46,169 nucleotides of DNA, taken from positions 1-46,169 of the forward strand of contig NZ_BMUI01000045.1 of assembly GCF_014650115.1 (NCBI RefSeq). The letters are read 5' to 3'. The stretch comes from Streptomyces olivaceoviridis. Lineage in GTDB: Bacteria > Actinomycetota > Actinomycetes > Streptomycetales > Streptomycetaceae. The notes beneath the pieces are model-generated. The model did no database searches. It had not been told where the DNA came from and was given only the letters and a program-made list of their open reading frames with translations. The translations under genes and the position numbers were made by a program. Positions 1-6,068 of this stretch are shown piece by piece (position 1 is the first letter of the stretch; the number at the start of each line of letters is the position of its first letter).

Positions 1-57
1 GGCCGGGTGGAACGCTTCCAGCGGCGCTACGGCCGTACCACCGCCGACCGCCACTGA
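1..57 (+). CDS. C-terminal end of an unidentified protein (partial)
   Basis: Frame 1 is open from the first base to a TGA at 55-57, giving an 18-residue basic tail rich in Arg. A perfect hairpin follows 12 bases later, as expected at a gene end. Too little is present to assign a family; the gene begins outside the window. Confidence 0.6.
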   Translation, partial: GRVERFQRRYGRTTADRH

Positions 58-68
58 CTCCACGCGCC

Positions 69-102
69 ACGGCCCGGCACCGCACCCGCGGTGCCGGGCC
101 GT
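69..102 (+). terminator. Intrinsic-type terminator hairpin
   Basis: A perfect 15-bp stem (69-83 with 88-102) closes a four-base ACCC loop just after the stop codon at 57. The stem is almost all G/C and there is no long U-tract, as usual for Streptomyces terminators. It probably ends the partial gene to the left. Confidence 0.8.
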
Positions 103-232
103 TCCCGTACCCCGCGCGTACGCCTGCCCCCAGCGCCCCGGGGCCTGACGCTGCCCCACAGGTCACCGGATGCCGGGCCGGCCGCCCGCGGTGCTCCAGC
201 GAAGCCACTGGGCCTGAACCCGTGAAAACCCT

Positions 233-262
233 TTGGCGGACCACGGCGACCGTTGCTAGCCT
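233..262 (+). promoter_or_regulatory. Putative housekeeping promoter of the leader ORF/hydrolase unit
   Basis: TTGGCG at 233-238 and TAGCCT at 257-262 are separated by 18 bases. This fits a vegetative sigma-HrdB-type promoter. It lies about 38 bases upstream of the leader ORF at 300 and 130 bases before the hydrolase at 395. Assignment is by eye only. Confidence 0.4.
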
Positions 263-299
263 CCCGGAGGCCGTGCGAAGGAACGAGGAGGTGGTACCC

Positions 300-350
300 G
301 TGAACGTATCGACATGGGTGCTCCCCTCCGGGGTCACGGTCGGGCGATAG
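300..350 (+). CDS. Possible 16-residue leader peptide
   Basis: A GTG at 300 follows a strong ribosome binding site (GAGGAGG, 285-291, 8-base spacing) and opens a 16-codon frame ending in TAG at 348-350. The peptide reads MNVSTWVLPSGVTVGR. It ends 44 bases before the hydrolase start and in a different frame. It could be a regulatory upstream ORF, or the original start of a longer gene that has since shifted frame. I recognise no attenuator sequence in it, so the function is unknown. Confidence 0.4.
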   Translation: MNVSTWVLPSGVTVGR

Positions 351-394
351 GTCGTCCGGGAGCGCCGTTCCAGAGCCTCCCGAAAGGCACGACC

Positions 395-1117
395 GTGCAC
401 TTCACCTCCGAACAGCGCCTCGACGACGGAGTCGTCGAGCGCGCATTCACCCTCGGCGAGATCCCCGGCACCCTGTGGACGTCTGGATCCGCACCGGCCC
501 CGCTGGTGCTGATGGCCCACAACAACGGCCTGCCCAAGGCGGAACCCCGGCTGGTGGCCCGGGCCCGGTACACCGCGGCGCGCGGCTACGCGGTGGCCAC
601 CATCGACGCCGCCGGGTGCGGTGACCGTCCCCGTTCCGCCGCCGACGAACAGGCCCGTGCCGACCTCCGGCGGGCGATGCGGGCCGGCGAACCGGTCGAC
701 GAGATCCTGGAGTCCTTCATCGGCCCGTTGGTCGAGAACGCGGTCCCGGAATGGCGGACCACTCTGGACGCCCTCCTCGAACTGCCCGGGATCGGCGGCC
801 CGGTCGGGTACTCCGGGGGGTGGACCGCCCTCGGCATCCGGCTGGCGGTGGTCGAGCCGCGCATCACGGCCGCGGGCTTCTTCGCCGGGGGATACGTGCC
901 CCGCGCCCAGCGCGAGGAGGCCCGGCAGGTCACCATTCCGCTGCTGTTCCTGCTGCAATGGGACGACGAGGGGAACCCCCGGCAACGGGCCCTGGACCTG
1001 TTCGACGCCTTCGGCAGCAAGGAGAAGACGCTGCACGCCAATCCGGGCGGGCACACCGGCACCCCGTGGTTCGAACTGGAGGACGGCTGCCGGTTCCTGG
1101 ACCGGCACCTGAAGTGA
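395..1117 (+). CDS. Dienelactone-hydrolase-like alpha/beta hydrolase
   Basis: This 240-residue protein fits a cytoplasmic alpha/beta hydrolase of the dienelactone hydrolase type. Visible features are a GYSGG nucleophile elbow (Ser in the middle), a later Asp-rich turn (QWDDEG) and a C-terminal catalytic His in GGHTG. The GTG at 395 is chosen because GAAAGG lies 7 bases upstream; an ATG at 314 in the same frame would add a 27-residue tail without family character. The gene converges with the TetR gene at 1136-1771, leaving 18 bases between them. The substrate cannot be told from sequence; small esters or lactones are likely for the family. Confidence 0.75.
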   Translation: MHFTSEQRLDDGVVERAFTLGEIPGTLWTSGSAPAPLVLMAHNNGLPKAEPRLVARARYTAARGYAVATIDAAGCGDRPRSAADEQARADLRRAMRAGEPVDEILESFIGPLVENAVPEWRTTLDALLELPGIGGPVGYSGGWTALGIRLAVVEPRITAAGFFAGGYVPRAQREEARQVTIPLLFLLQWDDEGNPRQRALDLFDAFGSKEKTLHANPGGHTGTPWFELEDGCRFLDRHLK

Positions 1118-1135
1118 GGCCGGGCCGTCCGGCCG

Positions 1136-1771
1136 TCACCGTCCCCGGCCCTGCCCGACGGGCGGGTTCTCGGCGCCGGAATCCCCGTGGAGCAGGGCGT
1201 CGAGGGAAGCGGTGAGGTCCGCGGTCAGTTGTTCCGCGCTCATGTCCGCCAGGGCTCCGGCGCGCACGACGTACCGGCTGAACGTGACGCCGACGAGCAG
1301 GGCGGCGACGAACGGCAGCCGGTGCCGCAGGTCGTGCTCGTCCAGGAGCCGGCGGTACACCTCGTCGGTGCGTTCCTGCATCGCCACGTACAGGGCGGCG
1401 GCGCTGCCGGTGTCGTCGGCGGCGCTGCGCAGCAGCGCCACGAACGTGTCGTTGCCGTCGGCGCTCTCCAAGCGGTGTACGTAGCCGCGGGCGATGCGCG
1501 CCGCGAGTGGTTCCCGGGTGTCCTCGGCCAGGGCGTCGACGTCCCGGGTGCCCGGGACGGCCGCGAGGAACAGGCTCTCCTTGGAGCCGAAATGGCGCAG
1601 CACCGATCCGTGGGTGACGCCGGCGCGCCGGGCGATGTCCCGCAGGGTGGCCCGGTGGTAGCCGCGCTCGGCGAAGGCCTGTGAGGCGGCCTCCAGAATG
1701 GCTCGGCGGTGCAGTTCCGGGTTGCGCGTACGGCGGGGTGGCGCGGGCGGGTCGGTGTCGGGTGCGGCCAT
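1136..1771 (-). CDS. TetR-family transcriptional regulator
   Basis: The 211-residue protein has the TetR layout. The N-terminal helix-turn-helix spans about residues 20-65 (RRAILEAASQAFAERGY, then TLRDIARRAGVTHGSVLRHF), and a helical ligand-binding domain follows. The C-terminal half resembles the actinobacterial tetracyclin-repressor-like C-terminal group. The start is likely leaderless: TAGGCT lies 6 bases before the ATG on the minus strand. It ends 18 bases from the convergent hydrolase. Its target is not obvious, since no clear palindrome lies in its own upstream region. Confidence 0.85.
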   Translation of the reverse strand: MAAPDTDPPAPPRRTRNPELHRRAILEAASQAFAERGYHRATLRDIARRAGVTHGSVLRHFGSKESLFLAAVPGTRDVDALAEDTREPLAARIARGYVHRLESADGNDTFVALLRSAADDTGSAAALYVAMQERTDEVYRRLLDEHDLRHRLPFVAALLVGVTFSRYVVRAGALADMSAEQLTADLTASLDALLHGDSGAENPPVGQGRGR

Positions 1772-1777
1772 GGGCCG

Positions 1778-1783
1778 AGCCTA
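1778..1783 (-). promoter_or_regulatory. Leaderless-type -10 box of the TetR gene
   Basis: On the minus strand TAGGCT (1783 to 1778) is followed by six bases and then the ATG at 1771. This is the spacing expected when transcription starts at the A of the start codon. No good -35 box or ribosome binding site is visible. Confidence 0.4.
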
Positions 1784-2129
1784 TCGTCACGGTCGTTCCC
1801 GTCGCCGTCGCCGACCGCTCCCCCGCTCGCGGTGACCGTTGCGCCGGTGTGATTCCGGGCCGGCCGCCGGGCCGGGGTGAAGCCGGCCGAGCCGGACGCG
1901 GCGAAGGAGTGGCGGGGAGCGACACCGGTCAGCGGGGAGCGGCATAGGTCATGTGACCGACCCAGGGCTCCCGGGCCGTACCGGGGCCGCCACCGACGGC
2001 CCCGGCGACGCGTCGACGCGGCCGAAGTCCGTCCTCGCCGGCGGGAGACACCCCTGGCACCGCGAGGGTCGGACACGTATCGCCGGCCTGCTGCGCGGGC
2101 CGCGATGTGGGCCGGGGGTCCGAGAGATA

Positions 2130-2145
2130 AGTCAATAGACGGATT
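2130..2145 (+). promoter_or_regulatory. Regulon motif copy A, AGTCAATAGACGGATT
   Basis: Shares the AGTCRA..GAC.GAT core with copies at 8870, 11511, 13601 and 13775. It points towards the hydrolase at 2232, 86 bases away. It is the most divergent of the five strong copies. Confidence 0.55.
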
Positions 2146-2231
2146 CGGCCGTGCCCGCTGCCGGGAGACGGTGGGTTCGTCGCCCGGCGTGCGGTTCCCT
2201 CGCACCGCCCCACACCCGAAAGGCCACCACC

Positions 2232-3068
2232 ATGCCCTACATCACCGTCGGCCAGGAGAACACCACCGACATCGAGCTCTACTACGAGGACCACGGCACC
2301 GGCCGACCCGTCGTCCTCATCCACGGCTACCCCCTCGACGGCCACTCCTGGGAGAAGCAGACCACCGCCCTCCTCGCCGCGGGCCACCGCGTCATCACCT
2401 ACGACCGCCGCGGCTTCGGCCAGTCCAGCCAGCCCACCACCGGCTACGACTACGACACCTTCGCCGCCGACCTCAACACCCTCATCGAAACCCTCGACCT
2501 CCACGGCGCCACCCTCGTCGGCTTCTCCATGGGCACCGGCGAGGTCGCCCGCTACCTGGCCACCTACGGCTCCGCCCGCATCGCCCGGGCCGCCTTCCTC
2601 GCCTCCCTCGAACCCTTCCTCCTCAAGACCGACGACAACCCCGACGGCGCCGCCGACCAGGCCTTCTTCCAAGGCGTCTCCGACACCGCCAAGAACGACC
2701 GCTACGCCTACTACACCTCCTTCTACAACGACTTCTACAACCTCTCCGACAACCTCGGCACCCGCATCAGCGAAGAAGTCGTCCGCAACAGCTGGAACGT
2801 CGCCGCCAACGGCAGCGCCCACGCCGCCTGGGCCGCCCCCCTCACCTGGCCCACCGACTTCCGCGCCGACATCCCCGAGATCGACGTCCCCGCCCTCATC
2901 CTCCACGGCACCGCCGACAACATCCTGCCCATCGACTCCACCGCCCGTCCCTTCCACAAGGCCCTCCCGCACGCCGACTACGTCGAGATCGACGGCGCCC
3001 CCCACGGCCTGCTGTGGACCCACGCCGAGGAAGTCAACGACGCCCTCCTCACCTTCCTCGCCAAGTAG
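2232..3068 (+). CDS. Cofactor-free haloperoxidase-type alpha/beta hydrolase
   Basis: The 278-residue protein resembles the non-heme chloroperoxidase/esterase branch of the alpha/beta hydrolases. The oxyanion region is VVLIHGYPLDGHSW (about residues 30-43), followed by YDRRGFGQS, the nucleophile elbow GFSMGT, the acid in HGTADNILP and the catalytic His in APHGLLW near the C-terminus. Length and order match the family. These enzymes are perhydrolases or esterases; halogenation in vitro is a side activity. CGAAAGG precedes the ATG with normal spacing. Codon use is extremely C-ending, which may reflect high expression. Regulon motif A lies upstream. Confidence 0.85.
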   Translation: MPYITVGQENTTDIELYYEDHGTGRPVVLIHGYPLDGHSWEKQTTALLAAGHRVITYDRRGFGQSSQPTTGYDYDTFAADLNTLIETLDLHGATLVGFSMGTGEVARYLATYGSARIARAAFLASLEPFLLKTDDNPDGAADQAFFQGVSDTAKNDRYAYYTSFYNDFYNLSDNLGTRISEEVVRNSWNVAANGSAHAAWAAPLTWPTDFRADIPEIDVPALILHGTADNILPIDSTARPFHKALPHADYVEIDGAPHGLLWTHAEEVNDALLTFLAK

Positions 3069-3197
3069 TCACCGCCGACGCCACGGTGGCCCACTCCGCG
3101 ACCCGGCGGTGCGGGCCACCCGGGCACACCGCCGGGCCGCCCGGAGCCGGCACGGGCGGACAGTGGAACACGCCATCGAACGAACCGGAGATACGGC

Positions 3198-3936
3198 ATG
3201 GAGCCGGACACCCCCCTCTGCGGCGCGCGCGCCGTGAGCGCGCCCCCGTTCGGCGACGGCGGTACGGCACGCCACGGAGGCGACGACCCGTTTCCCGCTG
3301 CCCTCGGCGGGCGGCCCGCGTCGACTCGTGCCCCGGGTGTCCACCGGTCGACGGTGGATCTCCGTGCCGCGCCGCGCACCCCCTCGGTGTCGGACGGCGC
3401 CCGGCACGCCGACATGGCGGGCGGGGGCGGTGACCTCGACACCTGCCGGCGCGCCCTCGGCCGGGCCGCGCAGGGCCAGGGGGCCGCGGTGGCGGTGCGG
3501 GGCGAGGCCGGCCTCGGCAAGAGCACGCTTCTGGCCGCCCACGACGGCCGGGACGACACGGGGGCGCTGATCCGCGCCGCCGCCGAGGCGGCCACGGCGG
3601 CCTCCCGCCCCTTCGCGCGTGGCAGACTCGCCCTCGACCACGGGACATGGCCGAAGCGGCAACGGGAGACGGCGGCGGCGCAGAGTCAACTGCGGTACGC
3701 CTACGACCTGTTCACCCGGCTGGGAGCCATCCCCTGGCAGGAGTCCGCGCGTGCCGAACTGCGGGCGGATCGTCCGGATGGCCGCCCGCGGGCTGTCCCA
3801 CCAGGAGATCGCGGACCGGCTGGCCATCTCGCCACGGACGCTGGCTTCCCATCTGTACAAGGTGTTTCCACGGCTGGGCATCGGCTCCCGACGGGAACTC
3901 GACCGCGCGTCGCAGGAACTCGGTGATCACACATGA
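3198..3936 (+). pseudogene. Decayed LAL-type LuxR regulator (internally deleted, frameshifted)
   Basis: Three pieces of a large ATP-binding LuxR regulator survive. One is a Walker A region (RGEAGLGKSTLLAA, about 3495-3540). The second is the helical repeat that normally precedes the DNA-binding domain (LRYAYDLFTRLGAIPWQESARAELRA, to about 3768). The third, in another frame, is a complete LuxR helix-turn-helix (RMAARGLSHQEIADRLAIS onward) ending at TGA 3934-3936. Intact LALs run 900 or more residues, so some 700 residues and the frame between the last two pieces are lost. Its stop overlaps the next start as ATGA, suggesting the two genes were once translationally coupled. Confidence 0.7.
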
Positions 3937-4676
3937 CACGAAGTGCCGTCGAGGCACCGGTGCGGGAGCGTCCGGGGCCGGCTGCCGGCCGGCTGCGTGT
4001 GACGTCCGTGCCGGACGCGCCGGCGATGCGGGCCCCGGGAGGGGGTGAGGACCGGGACGCCCTCCCGGTGACGCTCACCCTGACGGCGAGCGACGTGCTG
4101 ACGGAGGAGGGCGCGCGGGCCTGCCTCCGTGGGGCGTCGGGTGTGCGCGTGGTGCCCTGGGAGGACCGGCACGTTGCCGACGTGGCGGTGGTACTGGCCC
4201 ACGAGGTCTCCCTGGCGACGCTCAAACGTGCCGAGGAGGCCGCCGGGCCGGACCAGGGGCGGGGAGTGCCGGTGCTGCTGGTGGTGGACTCGATCAGCGA
4301 GCGGCACCTGTTGTACGCGGTCGACCGCGGCGTGGTGGGTGTGCTGCTGCGCGGCGAGGTCGGTCACGCCGACATCGTGCGGGCGAGCCGCAGGGCTCTG
4401 CGCGGGGAGTCGCCGCTGCCGCCCACCCTGGTGCGCGCGCTGGTCGAGCGGCTGCGCTCGCTGCCCGGGCACCAGCCGGGTTCGTCGGACCTGTCCGCCC
4501 GGGAGGTGGACGTCCTGCGGCTGCTGGCCGAGGGGCTGAGCACCGCGGGGGTGGCGGCACGCCTCAACTACTCGGAGCGCACGATCAAGAACGTGCTGCA
4601 CGATGTCATCACCCGGTGGGGCCTGCGCAACCGGACGCAGGCGGTGGCCTACGCCATCCGCAACGGCGCGCTGTGA
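3933..4676 (+). CDS. NarL-like LuxR regulator with atypical receiver
   Basis: The 247-residue protein ends in a clear LuxR/GerE helix-turn-helix (LSAREVDVLRLLAEGLSTAG through RTIKNVLHDVITRWGLRNRTQAV). The first 160 residues resemble a response-regulator receiver by length and alternating hydrophobic strands. The segment where the phosphorylated Asp should lie reads VVLAHEV, with no Asp, so it is probably not controlled by a classical histidine kinase. No kinase gene is nearby. The start overlaps the stop of the LAL remnant by four bases. It may control the neighbouring hydrolases. Confidence 0.8.
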   Translation: MTRSAVEAPVRERPGPAAGRLRVTSVPDAPAMRAPGGGEDRDALPVTLTLTASDVLTEEGARACLRGASGVRVVPWEDRHVADVAVVLAHEVSLATLKRAEEAAGPDQGRGVPVLLVVDSISERHLLYAVDRGVVGVLLRGEVGHADIVRASRRALRGESPLPPTLVRALVERLRSLPGHQPGSSDLSAREVDVLRLLAEGLSTAGVAARLNYSERTIKNVLHDVITRWGLRNRTQAVAYAIRNGAL

Positions 4677-4810
4677 GAGCCGCACCGCGCACCGCCGGCC
4701 GTCAAGCCACGCCGTGAGAACCGTACCGCCGGCCGATGGCCGTCGAGGCACGGTGTCGAACGCGCCGCGATCCCGTCGAAGCCGGAACACAGCGGAGCCC
4801 GGAACCCGGG

Positions 4811-5060
4811 CACTTCTCGGCCACGCTCGCCGAGCAGGACGACGCCCTGCGCTACGAGTCGGCACGCGCGCGTCTCGCCTTCGGTGAGTGGCTGCGCCGC
4901 CGGCACCGGGTGCTGGACGCGCGGTCTCCAGCGGGCCCGGGAGCTGTTCGGCACGCTCGGCGCGACCGCGCGGGAGCGGCGCGCGGCCTCCGAGCTGCCG
5001 GCCGCGGGCGAGGCGGTGGACACGTCCCGCCCCGCACGGGCGGAGCAGTACGGCCTGCCG
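4811..5060 (+). pseudogene. Second LAL remnant (pre-HTH helical segment only)
   Basis: Two adjacent frames together restore a segment typical of the C-terminal third of LAL regulators. The first (about 4811-4928) contains ARARLAFGEWLRRRHRVLDA. The second (about 4923-5055) continues LQRARELFGTLGATARERRA. The break between them is a frameshift near 4920-4928. No Walker motif and no helix-turn-helix remain. The same signature occurs intact in the LAL at 6069-8810. The fragment ends just before the 15-base repeat at 5091. Confidence 0.6.
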
Positions 5061-5090
5061 CCCCGCGAGGCGACGGGGTCGAGTCCGGGG

Positions 5091-5105
5091 CCACAAAGTT
5101 TCCAC
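5091..5105 (+). repeat. 15-base repeat CCACAAAGTTTCCAC, copy 1
   Basis: Identical over 15 bases to 15867-15881. Both copies sit after the 3' end of a shortened regulator gene and before a paralogous alpha/beta hydrolase (93 and 124 bases before the start codons). It may be a regulatory site or a duplication boundary. Confidence 0.6.
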
Positions 5106-5123
5106 AAGGACTGGTGACACTGA

Positions 5124-5139
5124 AGTCGCCCGGTCGGTG
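5124..5139 (+). promoter_or_regulatory. Weak regulon motif candidate G
   Basis: AGTCGCCCGGTCGGTG matches about 10-11 of 16 consensus positions, has the right orientation, and lies 58 bases before the hydrolase at 5198. It could be a chance match. Confidence 0.25.
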
Positions 5140-5197
5140 ACGCGCATGTGCTCAGGCGCGTCGGGGCGCCCGTCCTTCCTGAACAGGAGTCCTTGGT

Positions 5198-6034
5198 ATG
5201 TCCGCTTACGTGGCCGATGCGGCCGAGACCCGTTACGTCGAGGGACCTTCGGGGGAGCGTTTCGCCTACCGCAGGTTCGGCCGGGCGGGCGGCCGTCCGC
5301 TGGTGATGCACATGCGGCTGCGCGGCACCATCGACCACTGGGACCCCGCCTTCCTGGAACCGCTGGCCGCCGGGCGGGAGGTCATCGTCTTCGACAACCG
5401 GGGCGTCAACCTCTCCACCGGCAACCCGCCCGCCTCCATGGAGGACATGGTGGAGGGCTCGCTGGCCTTCCTCCACGCGCTCGGCCTGACGGACATCGAC
5501 GTGCTGGGCTGGTCCATGGGCGGCATCGTCGCCCAGGGCGTGGCACTGGCGGATCCGGAGATCGTCCGTCACCTGGTGGTGGCGGGCAGTTCGGCGGGCG
5601 GTGTGCCGGACCTGCCGCCGCCCCCGGCCCGCACCCGGCAGACCATGAGCAAGCCGGTCAACGTCGCCGAGGACTTCCTGTACCTGTTCTTCCCCGAGAC
5701 CGAGGAGGCGACCGCCGCGGGGCGGGCGTCCCTGGAGCGCCTGGAGTACCGGCTGAAGGACTCGCAGGCGGTCGTCGGCCCGGAGGCGGTACGCGGCCAG
5801 CTCGGTGCCATCGGCTCCTTCAAGGGTTTCTGGCACCGGCAGGAGGAACTGACCCTGCCGGTCCTGGTCGCCAACGGCGCCCACGACGTCATGATCCACG
5901 CCTACGCCAGCTACGCGATGTCACAGAAGCTCCCCCACGCCAAGGTGATCCTCTACAGCGACGCCGGGCACGGCTTCCTCTTCCAGCACCCCGACGACTT
6001 CGCCCACGAGATCAACCGCTTCCTGTCCGCCTGA
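5198..6034 (+). CDS. Alpha/beta hydrolase (paralog 1 of 3)
   Basis: The 278-residue hydrolase has the nucleophile elbow GWSMGG, a strand-3 turn FDNRGVNLSTG, an acidic turn NGAHDVM and a catalytic His in AGHGFLFQHP. It is paralogous to the proteins at 8901-9746 and 16005-16847, sharing the YAYRR start, the WDPA segment, the (Y)LFF helix and the C-terminal FLFQ motif. AGGAG lies 8 bases before the ATG. It converges with the LAL gene at 6069. The group resembles enol-lactonase and carbon-carbon hydrolases; the substrate is unknown. Confidence 0.85.
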   Translation: MSAYVADAAETRYVEGPSGERFAYRRFGRAGGRPLVMHMRLRGTIDHWDPAFLEPLAAGREVIVFDNRGVNLSTGNPPASMEDMVEGSLAFLHALGLTDIDVLGWSMGGIVAQGVALADPEIVRHLVVAGSSAGGVPDLPPPPARTRQTMSKPVNVAEDFLYLFFPETEEATAAGRASLERLEYRLKDSQAVVGPEAVRGQLGAIGSFKGFWHRQEELTLPVLVANGAHDVMIHAYASYAMSQKLPHAKVILYSDAGHGFLFQHPDDFAHEINRFLSA

Positions 6035-6068
6035 CCCGTGGCCCGCAGGGGCGCCGGCGGTGCGGGCG

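Larger units (their letters stand above)
1772..2231. other. 460-bp intergenic region between the TetR gene and the haloperoxidase-type hydrolase
   Basis: No frame here has recognisable protein character on either strand. The region holds the TetR -10 box at its left end and one copy of the 16-base regulon motif (2130-2145) at its right end. The rest is G/C-rich sequence in which I see no further structure. Confidence 0.5.

Noticed and set aside
1877..3433. 518-codon frame overlapping the hydrolase at 2232
   Set aside because: Composed of Arg/His/Pro runs, out of frame with an obvious alpha/beta hydrolase.
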